A stretch of DNA of 64,000 nt, taken from positions 1 through 64,000 of the forward strand of contig NZ_JAOQKC010000012.1 in assembly GCF_025567165.1 (NCBI RefSeq). The letters are read 5' to 3'. Positions 49,291 through 56,299 of the stretch are shown piece after piece (position 1 is the stretch's first letter; every line of letters starts with the position of its first letter). This DNA is from Laedolimicola ammoniilytica. GTDB taxonomy: Bacteria; Bacillota; Clostridia; Lachnospirales; Lachnospiraceae. A program made the translations under genes and the position numbers. The notes beneath the pieces were generated by a model, which worked only from the letters and a program-made list of their open reading frames with translations, searched no databases and was not told the origin of the DNA.

Positions 49291-49479
49291 ATGCGGAAGC
49301 AACTGAAAGAAGCCCGCATGAGAGCGGGCCTGACACAGCAGCAGATGGCGGAGAAGCTGGATATTTCTCTTGTGTATTACCAAAAGATAGAAGCCGGTGA
49401 GCGGACCGGGGATTTTACCATTTGGGACAGGCTTGAGGATATTACTGGTATTCATCAACGGATACTCCGAGAGATTTGA
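49291..49479 (+). CDS. Short XRE protein, cassette copy 1
   Basis: 62 aa: RKQLKEARMRAGLTQQQMAE, KLDISLVYYQKIEAGERTGD, WDRLEDITGIHQRILREI. A single HTH. It is almost identical to the gene at 52,935 in its first 27 residues. Its tail overlaps the convergent XRE gene by 38 bases. Confidence 0.85.
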   Translation: MRKQLKEARMRAGLTQQQMAEKLDISLVYYQKIEAGERTGDFTIWDRLEDITGIHQRILREI

Positions 49480-49678
49480 GAAAATCATCTCTGCAGAGAA
49501 GAATATCCGTCGGTACAGATAGGATATCCGCTATCTGAACCAGGCAGTCAAGAGAAGGAGAACGCTCTGCCTGCTCATATTTCTGGTAGGCATTTAGGGA
49601 GACACCCAGGGCGTCAGCCATGTATTGCTGAGTGTATTTACGTTTCATACGGATAGCGCGAAGCCGTTTATTAAACAT
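49442..49678 (-). CDS. Opposed XRE regulator, cassette copy 1
   Basis: 78 aa: MFNKRLRAIRMKRKYTQQYM, ADALGVSLNAYQKYEQAERS, PSLDCLVQIADILSVPTDIL, ending LCRDDFLKSLGVSVDEYQ. The gene at 53,059 on the same strand is its clear relative. It is divergent from the 49,784 gene, and operators lie between. Confidence 0.85.
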   Translation of the reverse strand: MFNKRLRAIRMKRKYTQQYMADALGVSLNAYQKYEQAERSPSLDCLVQIADILSVPTDILLCRDDFLKSLGVSVDEYQ

Positions 49679-49700
49679 GATGTAGTACCTCCAAAAGATA

Positions 49701-49762
49701 TTGACATTACATACAAATTGTACTAGTATGATAATCAAGAAGATACATACAGTTCGTATGTA
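49701..49762. promoter_or_regulatory. Promoter-operator region, cassette copy 1
   Basis: Rightward promoter TTGACA (49701-49706), 17-bp spacer, TAGTAT (49724-49729). Two related sites: TACATACAAATTGTACTAG (49708-49726, in the spacer) and TACATAC-AGTTC-GTATGTA (49744-49762), 36 bp apart. Confidence 0.75.
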
Positions 49763-49783
49763 ATAAAAGGAGGGAAACAGAGA

Positions 49784-50017
49784 ATGACACCATGGGAAAA
49801 AGCCAACGAGCTGGAAGAAGTAGAGACGATGGCTGTGAAAGCTGACAGCGTACTGCTGACCATCAGTGAAGCCATGTATGCTGGAAGTTATTCGTTGGAA
49901 GAGTATCGCGGAGCATTGGCAGCACTGGCGGATATCACCGACGGTATAAAGAGAAAACTCAGTGAAATGACGCGAAGAGCGTTTGAAGAAATAGAAAAAG
50001 AACAGGAGGAAATGTAG
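49784..50017 (+). CDS. Small phage protein, cassette copy 1
   Basis: 77 aa: TPWEKANELEEVETMAVKAD, SVLLTISEAMYAGSYSLEEY, then IKRKLSEMTRRAFEEIEK. Helical. Its paralogue is the 53,425 gene. Function unknown; it is controlled by the divergent HTH gene by inference. Confidence 0.75.
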   Translation: MTPWEKANELEEVETMAVKADSVLLTISEAMYAGSYSLEEYRGALAALADITDGIKRKLSEMTRRAFEEIEKEQEEM

Positions 50018-50021
50018 AACA

Positions 50022-50165
50022 ATGAAATCGGGGGACAAGTTCAGAGAGGTAATGTTTTTCGTGAAATTTTTCGCGGAGGTATTGCTGACAGGAGTCTGCG
50101 TATTTGGGCCACTGTGCGGCTGGGTACTGATTGCGGATATAGGAAGGAGCATGGGCTGGCTGTGA
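50022..50165 (+). CDS. 47-aa phage membrane peptide
   Basis: MKSGDKFREVMFFVKFFAEV, LLTGVCVFGPLCGWVLIADI, GRSMGWL. One membrane segment. Its TGA overlaps the GTG start of the next gene (ctGTGA). Confidence 0.55.
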   Translation: MKSGDKFREVMFFVKFFAEVLLTGVCVFGPLCGWVLIADIGRSMGWL

Positions 50166-50338
50166 GAGTCGAAAAGACGCTGCTGCACTACCTAAAGGAG
50201 CTGCAGCGTAAGCAGGAAGAGGAAGGGGATGCGCGGTACAGGGAGCGGGCCATAGGGGCTATCGAGATGATGTACCAGGCGCATCTCATCCCGAGAAGTG
50301 ATTACTATCTTCTGATGAGGAAGTATGGTGTTGAATAA
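50162..50338 (+). CDS. Small phage protein
   Basis: 58 aa, GTG start coupled to the previous stop: RVEKTLLHYLKELQRKQEEE, GDARYRERAIGAIEMMYQAH, LIPRSDYYLLMRKYGVE. Helical, no family recognised. Confidence 0.6.
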   Translation: MRVEKTLLHYLKELQRKQEEEGDARYRERAIGAIEMMYQAHLIPRSDYYLLMRKYGVE

Positions 50339-50354
50339 AAAGAGATGCAGCGGG

Positions 50355-50449
50355 GGAGCATTACGGAGCTGCCAATGGTTTGGGATGGGCCTATCCCCCG
50401 AAGGCCCGCCGGGTTCAATTCCCGGAAGCTCCATCGCAGTGCGCACTGC
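50355..50449 (+). ncRNA. tRNA-like element followed by a palindrome
   Basis: A canonical T-arm CCGGG-TTCAATT-CCCGG (50409-50425) is followed by AAGCTCC (50426-50432), which pairs with GGAGC at 50355 (GGAGCAT, one mismatch) or with GGAGCT at 50365. The middle holds GGGCCT/AGGCCC. The anticodon and D arms do not fit a standard tRNA. A perfect 14-bp palindrome GCAGTGCGCACTGC (50436-50449) comes right after. A degenerate tRNA or a tRNA-mimic is possible. Confidence 0.4.
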
Positions 50450-50502
50450 AGGTAACAAGTACAGGCCGGTAGGCATAGGATAGAAAAGAAGGAGGCGATA
50501 CC

Positions 50503-50706
50503 GTGAAAAAGGGAAAATGCCAGGATACATATGAAATGGTGGCAGAGTACAAAGAGCCGAACTATACCGTGAAGGTGTTCCGCCCTATTCTGACGGACGA
50601 GGAACGGGAAAAACGGTTTAATGACTTCAAGTATGCCACCGCCAAATTTATGGCAGCGGTATACCGGGAGCGGGCGAAGAAGGCCAAAGAGGAAGCCACT
50701 GCATGA
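50503..50706 (+). CDS. Small phage protein
   Basis: 67 aa, GTG start after AAGGAGG: KKGKCQDTYEMVAEYKEPNY, TVKVFRPILTDEEREKRFND, then a basic helical tail. It resembles short phage proteins with a VKVxRPxLTxEERxxR motif; function unknown. It overlaps the next ATG by 4 bases. Confidence 0.65.
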   Translation: MKKGKCQDTYEMVAEYKEPNYTVKVFRPILTDEEREKRFNDFKYATAKFMAAVYRERAKKAKEEATA

Positions 50707-50912
50707 GCTATTTTAAGACATGTGCTTTTTGTGGTGCGCATCTGGATCCCGGGGAGCATTGTAAATGCCAGGAGGAAGGGCATGGAGATAGACATCAGCA
50801 AAGCCCGGGTGGTGAACGGGAAGACGGAATTCATAGCCGCAGCGGACGGGACGGAGCTCTGGAAGCTTCTGCAGCGCAAGTGCAGCAGGAGAGCGGAGCT
50901 CACCGTCTTTGA
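50703..50912 (+). CDS. Possible small zinc-finger protein overlapping the HNH gene
   Basis: 69 codons, ATG coupled to the previous stop. The first 25 residues look real: SYFKTCAFCGAHLDPGEHC, KCQEEG (two Cys pairs). The rest overlaps the next gene in another frame and is of poor composition. Confidence 0.45.
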   Translation: MSYFKTCAFCGAHLDPGEHCKCQEEGHGDRHQQSPGGEREDGIHSRSGRDGALEASAAQVQQESGAHRL

Positions 50913-51522
50913 CGGCCGGCGGATCAGCATAGACCAGCGGAAGAAGATATACGCCACGCTGAATGACCTGGCGGCCTGGACAGGCTATCTTCCGGAAGAA
51001 TGTAAGGCCCGAATGAAATATTACTACATCGAGCGGACCGGCGGGGAGCTGTTCAGCCTTTCCACCTGTGAGATGGATACGGCCAGAAGCTTCCTGAACG
51101 TGCTCCTGGACTTCTGCCTGGAGAACGGGGTGCCGCTCCGGGAAACGGGGCTGGACAGGACAGACGATATCTATCATTACCTGTGCAGCTGTATCCGGAA
51201 CAGGAAGTGTTGTATCTGCGGAGCCCCTGCAGATATCCATCATGTGGACGCCATCGGCATGGGCCGGGACCGGCGGCATTATGATGATTCCGGAAATGAG
51301 GTAATCGCCCTGTGCCGGAAGCACCACAGTATCGCCCACCAGAAGGGAAACCTGGAGTTCTTCCGGATGTACCATGTGTATGGTATCCGGCGGGCAGATG
51401 TGAAAGAGGAGGAGGACACCGATGAAACCAGGGGATATACTTTACTTCCCGACATACGAGCAGGACGGCTGGAAGAGGACGCTTGTGGAGTATGCGAAGT
51501 GGGAAGTAGTCAGGATTTATAA
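50782..51522 (+). CDS. Phage HNH-type nuclease (putative HNHc)
   Basis: 246 aa, ATG 50782 with AGGAGGAAG upstream. N-terminal domain EIDISKARVVNGKTEFIAAA; helical middle; C-terminal HNH core NRKCCICGAPADIHHVDAIG, RRHYDDSGNEVIALCRKHHS, IAHQKGNLEFFRMYHVYGIR. The His/Cys set fits a zinc-supported HNH nuclease of the phage recombination module. The last ~35 residues overlap the next gene by 101 bases in a different frame and may be an unselected extension. Confidence 0.8.
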   Translation: MEIDISKARVVNGKTEFIAAADGTELWKLLQRKCSRRAELTVFDGRRISIDQRKKIYATLNDLAAWTGYLPEECKARMKYYYIERTGGELFSLSTCEMDTARSFLNVLLDFCLENGVPLRETGLDRTDDIYHYLCSCIRNRKCCICGAPADIHHVDAIGMGRDRRHYDDSGNEVIALCRKHHSIAHQKGNLEFFRMYHVYGIRRADVKEEEDTDETRGYTLLPDIRAGRLEEDACGVCEVGSSQDL

Positions 51523-51628
51523 ATATTTTGTTCATTGCAGGCATACAAGGACTGGACGAAGCCAGTGCTTCTGTTCGTTGGAACTGAAAGAAGCCGGGTA
51601 TGAGGTCCCGGAGGAAATGAGGAGGTAA
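51422..51628 (+). CDS. Small phage protein
   Basis: 68 aa, ATG after GGAGGAGG: MKPGDILYFPTYEQDGWKRT, LVEYAKWEVVRIYKYFVHCR, then CFCSLELKEAGYEVPEEMRR. An SH3-like beta protein by appearance. Unknown function. Confidence 0.65.
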   Translation: MKPGDILYFPTYEQDGWKRTLVEYAKWEVVRIYKYFVHCRHTRTGRSQCFCSLELKEAGYEVPEEMRR

Positions 51629-51661
51629 CAGGCTCAGGGGTTTTGCAAGGGGGATTGAAAA

Positions 51662-52684
51662 GTGAATACGAAGGAAATGGTTATCAATGATGTAATTAAG
51701 GCCATGGCACCAGTCATCACGATCATGCAGCTTCAGATGCTGGAGGGAGCTATCCGGGGAGCGCTCCACGGTATGGCAATCGAGCGGGAGTGTACAGAAC
51801 TCTCGACGGAGCTGGATGGAACCGATTATGTACTGCAGTCTTTTGCAGCGAATAAGAAACTGGAAGGATGCCAGGACGCGACCATTGAGCAGTATCTGCT
51901 GACGGCCAGGCGGTTCTTCGCTTTGTCTGGGAAGGGATACCGTCATATTTCCAAGGATGATATCAAGTATTACCTGGCCATCCGGAGCGGGCAGATAGGG
52001 CCGAATACGCTCGTAAATGAGAAGCGGAACCTGTCTTCGGTGTTTACCTGGCTCCATGATGAAGGACTGATTCAGAAAAATCCGGTCAAGGCGATCAAGG
52101 GAATCCGGGGCGAGGATACGGAGATTGTATTTTTTTCGATGGATGAGGAAATTGCAATCCGGGACGTCCAGGGGAGCCTGCGGGACAGGGCGCTGATAGC
52201 GTTTCTGCTGTCTACGGGCGTCAGAGTGGGCGAAGCTGTGAGCATGAACCGCGTGAACGTGGACATGATTCAAGGAAGCATTACCTTCCGCGGCGAAAAA
52301 TCACGGAAAGGGAAATTCCGAACGGTTTACCTTGACCAGTATGCCAGAAGGTATCTGGGTATGTATCTGGCTGCCAGAACGGACGAAAATCCGGCTTTGT
52401 TCGTGTCAGAGAGGAAATATGCAGGCGAACCCCGCAGACTCAAGGGAGCGGCTATAGAGAAGATTACAAAGAAGGTCTGCAAGGCAGCAGGGGTCAATGC
52501 AAAGGGTACGGTACACGTGTTCCGCCGCACCTTCGCTACCCGGTTGGTGGAGCGGGGCTGTCCGGTAGACATCATCCAGGAGCTGATGGGCCATGCAGAC
52601 GCGTCCACGACGCTGAAATGCTATATTGGACGGTCGAAGAAGCGGGCCCGGAGTGAATGGGAAAAGCATACGTTCATTGCGTAG
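51662..52684 (+). CDS. Tyrosine recombinase, XerC/D-like, inside the prophage
   Basis: 340 aa, GTG start. Core-binding domain KLEGCQDATIEQYLLTARRF ... AIRSGQIGPNTLVNEKRNLS; catalytic domain with Arg in STGVRVGEAVSMNRVN, HxxR in GTVHVFRRTFATRLVERG, His and Tyr in ELMGHADASTTLKCYIG. All key residues are present. The phage already has a serine integrase, so this enzyme probably does another job (dimer resolution, inversion or replication-linked recombination). Confidence 0.93.
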   Translation: MNTKEMVINDVIKAMAPVITIMQLQMLEGAIRGALHGMAIERECTELSTELDGTDYVLQSFAANKKLEGCQDATIEQYLLTARRFFALSGKGYRHISKDDIKYYLAIRSGQIGPNTLVNEKRNLSSVFTWLHDEGLIQKNPVKAIKGIRGEDTEIVFFSMDEEIAIRDVQGSLRDRALIAFLLSTGVRVGEAVSMNRVNVDMIQGSITFRGEKSRKGKFRTVYLDQYARRYLGMYLAARTDENPALFVSERKYAGEPRRLKGAAIEKITKKVCKAAGVNAKGTVHVFRRTFATRLVERGCPVDIIQELMGHADASTTLKCYIGRSKKRARSEWEKHTFIA

Positions 52685-52710
52685 CTGTTTCCAGAGAGAA
52701 GGAGGAATAG

Positions 52711-52923
52711 ATGTTTAGAATAAAAAGATTTCTTACTTGGAAAAAAAGAATGTATGTTGAAGTGCTGGAAACTCTCTGCTCGATCTGTTTATATCTTGAA
52801 AGTGATAGCATCAGGAGCAGAAATCGGTATGGGTGGGTTATGAGAGACCATTTTCAGCAGTTAAAGAAACTGTCGCAGGAATTAAGAGAAGATATAGGTG
52901 AAAGAGAAGATAAGAGGAAATAG
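52711..52923 (+). CDS. Small phage protein
   Basis: 70 aa, ATG after GAAGGAGG: FRIKRFLTWKKRMYVEVLET, LCSICLYLESDSIRSRNRYG, ending in a charged helix. No family recognised. Confidence 0.6.
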   Translation: MFRIKRFLTWKKRMYVEVLETLCSICLYLESDSIRSRNRYGWVMRDHFQQLKKLSQELREDIGEREDKRK

Positions 52924-52934
52924 AGGGCAGCAGG

Positions 52935-53126
52935 ATGCGAAAGCAACTGAAAGAAGCCCGCATGAGGGCGGGCCTGACACAGCAGCAGATGGCGGAGAAG
53001 CTGGATATCAGTCTCCGGTATTATAAAAATATAGAAGCTGGAGAAAGAACTGGTGATGTCACTCTGTGGGACGAGTTGGAAGATTTAACGGGAATCCATC
53101 AGCGGATACTCCGCGAGAATTCATAA
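52935..53126 (+). CDS. Short XRE protein, cassette copy 2
   Basis: 63 aa: RKQLKEARMRAGLTQQQMAE, KLDISLRYYKNIEAGERTGD, WDELEDLTGIHQRILRENS. Paralogue of 49,291, with near-identical DNA over the first ~80 bases. It overlaps the convergent gene by 68 bases. Confidence 0.87.
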   Translation: MRKQLKEARMRAGLTQQQMAEKLDISLRYYKNIEAGERTGDVTLWDELEDLTGIHQRILRENS

Positions 53127-53322
53127 AGCTATCCCTGCAGAGCAGATAGTCAGTAGGAACATCCAAGGTATCTGCTATTTTGACAAGCATATCCAGAGAA
53201 GGGAAACGGTCTCCGCTTTCATACATGCGGTATGAGCGCAAAGCTATCTGGAGCTCATCGGCCATAGCTTTGGCTGTGAAACCTTTGGATTTGCGGGTAG
53301 CATTTAATCTTTGACCGAACAT
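53059..53322 (-). CDS. Opposed XRE regulator, cassette copy 2
   Basis: 87 aa: MFGQRLNATRKSKGFTAKAM, ADELQIALRSYRMYESGDRF, PSLDMLVKIADTLDVPTDYL, LCRDSFMNSRG. Same build as 49,442 but with a different recognition helix, in keeping with the different operator sequence beside it. Confidence 0.87.
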   Translation of the reverse strand: MFGQRLNATRKSKGFTAKAMADELQIALRSYRMYESGDRFPSLDMLVKIADTLDVPTDYLLCRDSFMNSRGVSADGFPLNLPTRPTE

Positions 53323-53345
53323 ATGAACACCTCCGTAAAACTAAC

Positions 53346-53406
53346 TTGACAGTGAACATATTGTACACTATAATAAAAAGAAAAAAGAGTGAACAATATG
53401 CACACT
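53346..53406. promoter_or_regulatory. Promoter-operator region, cassette copy 2
   Basis: Consensus promoter TTGACA (53346-53351), 17-bp spacer, TATAAT (53369-53374). Operator AGTGAACATATTGTACACT (53351-53369) fills the spacer; a second site AGTGAACAATATGCACACT (53388-53406) is 37 bp downstream. Confidence 0.85.
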
Positions 53407-53424
53407 ACAAGGAGGAATGAAGAA

Positions 53425-53664
53425 ATGTCGGAATGGGAAAAGGCGATGGAACTGGAAGATACACAGCTTATGGCGGAGAAGATGGATAGCGTACTGCTGG
53501 CAGTCAGTGAGGCGGTTTGTAAAGGCGACTATACAATGGATAACTACCAATGGGCGTTTATCGTCCTTCAGGAGATGTCTGGAAAGCTGAAAGGCAAGCT
53601 GATGGAGATAGCCAGCCGGGCGATGGGAGAATGTAGAAAACGAGAAGGAGGGGAACCGGGATAA
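53425..53664 (+). CDS. Small phage protein, cassette copy 2
   Basis: 79 aa. ATG 53425 is chosen (AAGGAGG upstream); an earlier GTG lies in the operator. SEWEKAMELEDTQLMAEKMD, SVLLAVSEAVCKGDYTMDNY, then LKGKLMEIASRAMGECRK. Clear paralogue of the 49,784 product (shared WEKA.ELE, DSVLL.xSEA, G.Y pattern). Confidence 0.78.
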   Translation: MSEWEKAMELEDTQLMAEKMDSVLLAVSEAVCKGDYTMDNYQWAFIVLQEMSGKLKGKLMEIASRAMGECRKREGGEPG

Positions 53665-53682
53665 AAGATTCCTGTTGTGTGG

Positions 53683-53752
53683 TAAGAGAGATTAAGAGAA
53701 AATAAGACCTTTTAAGAGGAAATAAGAGAAATTAAGAGGAAATCAGAAAGCG
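53683..53752. repeat. Seven 10-bp iterons, candidate tubC centromere
   Basis: TAAGAG starts at 53683, 53693, 53713, 53723 and 53733, with variants TAAGAC at 53703 and TCAGAA at 53743: an exact 10-bp period. The usual unit is TAAGAGRAAW. The array ends right before the winged-helix/TubZ operon, as centromere iterons do in tubZRC systems. Confidence 0.85.
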
Positions 53753-53763
53753 AGGTGAGCGGG

Positions 53764-54111
53764 ATGCAGTTAAGCCGGACACATTTCATCATTTTATCCT
53801 GCCTGGTGCAGGATGAAGCAACCAACAATGTCAATGCCATGACGCTGAAGGAAATGCAGGAATCCCTGAAAGCGATGGGATACACCTACAATTCATTTTA
53901 CAAAGCGGCGGAAACGCTGCGGGCCTACGGCTATCTGAAGCTGGGGCTTTCAGTAGGAAACAGCAAGTCCTACTACATAACCGAGGAAGGGAAACAGGCA
54001 TTAGAATCTATTAAAAACGGAGGAAACGAGGATGGTAAAGGAGATTGGATTTGTGGCGATAGGACAAGCTGGTGGGAACATAGGGGCGCTCCTGGAGAAG
54101 CGGGGACATGA
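53764..54111 (+). CDS. Winged-helix protein, TubR-like partition adaptor candidate
   Basis: 115 aa, ATG 53764 (GAGGTGAGC upstream; GTG 53755 also possible). MQLSRTHFIILSCLVQDEAT, NAMTLKEMQESLKAMGYTYN, SFYKAAETLRAYGYLKLGLS, then SKSYYITEEGKQALESI: a small winged helix with wing and dimer helix. The last ~27 codons overlap the tubZ-like gene. TubR proteins are of this size and fold and bind centromere iterons; the identity rests on position and fold, not on sequence match. Confidence 0.65.
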   Translation: MQLSRTHFIILSCLVQDEATNNVNAMTLKEMQESLKAMGYTYNSFYKAAETLRAYGYLKLGLSVGNSKSYYITEEGKQALESIKNGGNEDGKGDWICGDRTSWWEHRGAPGEAGT

Positions 54112-55060
54112 TGTATTCTTCCTGAATACGTCGGAAGAGGATCTGAACCTGCTTTCCAATTCATTGCATAAATATCACCTGAAAGGGGGCGAGGGCTGCA
54201 ATAAGGACAGGAACAAGGCCAAGAAGCTGCTGGCGGCCAACGTGGATGAAGTGCTGCGTCAGGTGCAGGACGTAATCCGGCAGAAGATCGTTTTTGTGAT
54301 ATTTTCATCCGGAGGCGGTACCGGTTCCGGTATGGGGCCGCTGATGGTGGAGCTCCTGCAGCAGGAATGTGCCAAGCAGGCCGGAGCAGTGGTAGTTCTT
54401 CCGGGACATACGGAGACCGTCAAGGCTCACTGCAACGCCTATGAGTGCGCCAAGGAGCTGGCGGATATACAGGATATGGCTGCCACGTTCTTCCTGGACA
54501 ATGACACCAGGCCGAACAAGCTCCGGATCAATGAGGTATTCGTGGAGCTCTTTGAGAGTTTCCTGAAGGTACCGGAGCACACCAGTGTCCGGGGCAATAT
54601 CGACCGGGCAGAGGTCAAGGAAATGCTGACTACCAGCGGGGCGGCGGTGATCCAGAAGCTTGTGAAGCAGGAAAGCACCACGGCGAAGCTGATTGACAGT
54701 CTCCACAAGAGTATCTTTGCACCTTATGAGCAGGACAAGGCTATTCGGTACATAGCCCTCTCGGCAGCAGGAGACATCCAGACGGAGGCTCTGGAGCGGG
54801 AGTTCGGCGTAGTGCTGGACGCCTTCCAGACCTACGATGCACCGGCTACGGTGTGCTGCTTAAGTGGTCTCAGCTATCCGTTCACCCGGATTCTGGAGAT
54901 CCGCGACAAGGTGAAAGAGAACCAGAGCGCTATCCTGGAGAGCGCCAAGGCCGTGACGGTGAATAAGCTGTCAGAGGATATCGACCTGTTTGGCGGCTTA
55001 AGTAAGCCGGAACCGGTTCGGAAGACAAGCTCCAGGGATTTATTGAAAAAGTATTTATAG
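54032..55060 (+). CDS. Phage tubulin/FtsZ-family GTPase (TubZ-like)
   Basis: 342 aa, ATG with GGAGGAAACGAGG upstream. G1 loop FVAIGQAGGNIGALLEKRG (residues ~8-25), tubulin signature FSSGGGTGSGMGPLM (GGGTGSG at 94-100), and a T7-like catalytic loop RGNIDRAEVKEML carrying Asp and Glu, so GTP hydrolysis on polymerisation is expected. The C-terminus ends in a basic patch SRDLLKKYL like the tails that bind TubR. Closest remembered relatives are TubZ of Bacillus plasmids and Clostridium phage c-st, and phage PhuZ. It probably moves or centres phage DNA. Confidence 0.88.
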   Translation: MVKEIGFVAIGQAGGNIGALLEKRGHDVFFLNTSEEDLNLLSNSLHKYHLKGGEGCNKDRNKAKKLLAANVDEVLRQVQDVIRQKIVFVIFSSGGGTGSGMGPLMVELLQQECAKQAGAVVVLPGHTETVKAHCNAYECAKELADIQDMAATFFLDNDTRPNKLRINEVFVELFESFLKVPEHTSVRGNIDRAEVKEMLTTSGAAVIQKLVKQESTTAKLIDSLHKSIFAPYEQDKAIRYIALSAAGDIQTEALEREFGVVLDAFQTYDAPATVCCLSGLSYPFTRILEIRDKVKENQSAILESAKAVTVNKLSEDIDLFGGLSKPEPVRKTSSRDLLKKYL

Positions 55061-55071
55061 GGGGGTAAGAT

Positions 55072-56016
55072 ATGGCCGGACAGGGACTTGAGTCCGTTGC
55101 TTGGCCTGTGGATCTTTTCGAAAACGAGAAGATCCGGAAGCTCCTGGCTGTGCAGGGTACGAAGGGATTTTATATCTACATGTACATCTGCCAGAAGATT
55201 TTCCGTGAAAAAGGGTATTACTGCGATTGGTGCTGTGCTGACGGTGTATCTATTACGCGTGAGATGTGCTGCTGTATTGGTGCCGGGGCCGTCGAGGAGA
55301 CGGTTAATCTCTGCTTGCAAATTGGTGTTTTTGACAAGATGCTGTTTGACAGGTGGGGAATCCTTACGAGCAGTGATATACAAATACAGTTCTATATGGC
55401 TTCCGGCGGTGAAGTCGGAAAAATTATAGAAGATTATTGGCTTTTGCAGAAATGTGATAAATGCAAGGGTTTGTTAAAGTCACCCTTTTTTAAGGAATCA
55501 GGGGTAAACAGGTCAACAAGGCGGGCTAATAAAGTAAATTATATATATAAATTAAATAATGATGATGATGATCTTAAAAGATCTACAGATCATATTTTTA
55601 ATAATAATAAAAAGATAAATAACAGATCTGATCTACCATCATCATCAAATATACACAGTGTAAATAATATAATAGGCCGGGTGTTCCTGGCTGATGGCAC
55701 GGAATATCAGGTAACGGTAGAACAGGAGCAGCGCTTCCGGACGGTGTATCCGGATATTGATGTAAAATCACATCTTTTGCAGATGCAGGAATGGTCTAAA
55801 AGTAATCCGGAGAAGCGTCCATCTCGAAAGAATGCGCTGAGGTTCATCAATGGCTGGCTTGGGAGGAACCAGAAGGACATGGAGCAGGCCAGGGCGGTAT
55901 CTAAGGATAAAGCAGCAGGCCGGACGGCAGCAGGAGCTCCGCCGAATCGGTTCCATAACTTCAAGGAGCGGGAATATGACATGAAAGAGTTGGAAAAGCA
56001 GTTTGTCAATAGATGA
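55072..56016 (+). CDS. Phage replication protein with Lin1244/DUF4373-like N-terminus
   Basis: 314 aa, ATG after GGGGGTAAG. Opens ESVAWPVDLFENEKIRKLLA, VQGTKGFYIYMYICQKIFRE, then winged-helix-like MLFDRWGILTSSDIQIQFYM. The middle (~165-205) is low-complexity, AT-rich and Asn/Asp-rich. The C-terminal part resembles phage replisome organiser helices. Probably initiates phage DNA replication. Confidence 0.75.
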   Translation: MAGQGLESVAWPVDLFENEKIRKLLAVQGTKGFYIYMYICQKIFREKGYYCDWCCADGVSITREMCCCIGAGAVEETVNLCLQIGVFDKMLFDRWGILTSSDIQIQFYMASGGEVGKIIEDYWLLQKCDKCKGLLKSPFFKESGVNRSTRRANKVNYIYKLNNDDDDLKRSTDHIFNNNKKINNRSDLPSSSNIHSVNNIIGRVFLADGTEYQVTVEQEQRFRTVYPDIDVKSHLLQMQEWSKSNPEKRPSRKNALRFINGWLGRNQKDMEQARAVSKDKAAGRTAAGAPPNRFHNFKEREYDMKELEKQFVNR

Positions 56017-56029
56017 GGAGGGCTGAAGA

Positions 56030-56299
56030 ATGACGGAGCAGGAGGTTATGAAGCATAACAACATGGGAACAGCGTATTGTACGTTATCCCAAATCATGTT
56101 GGCATTGTGCCACAGCAAAACGATAGAGGAAGCAACGAAGTTTGGCCAGAGGTATATAGGGTATCTGAAGGCGTGCGAAGATTTTGGAATACTGCCACAG
56201 GAAGATATTGAAGAAATGGAAGGCGATATCTCAACTGTGGCATCTCTGCAGATTGTAAAGCTGGAGTGGGAAGAGAAGTTGAGGAGAGTGAGAAAATGA
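56030..56299 (+). CDS. Small phage protein
   Basis: 89 aa, ATG after GAGGAGGG: EQEVMKHNNMGTAYCTLSQI, MLALCHSKTIEEATKFGQRY, then an acidic helical end. Overlaps the next gene by 4 bases. No family recognised. Confidence 0.65.
   Translation: MTEQEVMKHNNMGTAYCTLSQIMLALCHSKTIEEATKFGQRYIGYLKACEDFGILPQEDIEEMEGDISTVASLQIVKLEWEEKLRRVRK

Noticed and set aside
53683..53752. CRISPR-like reading of the 10-bp repeats
   Set aside because: Units are only 10 bp with no spacers; iterons explain them better.
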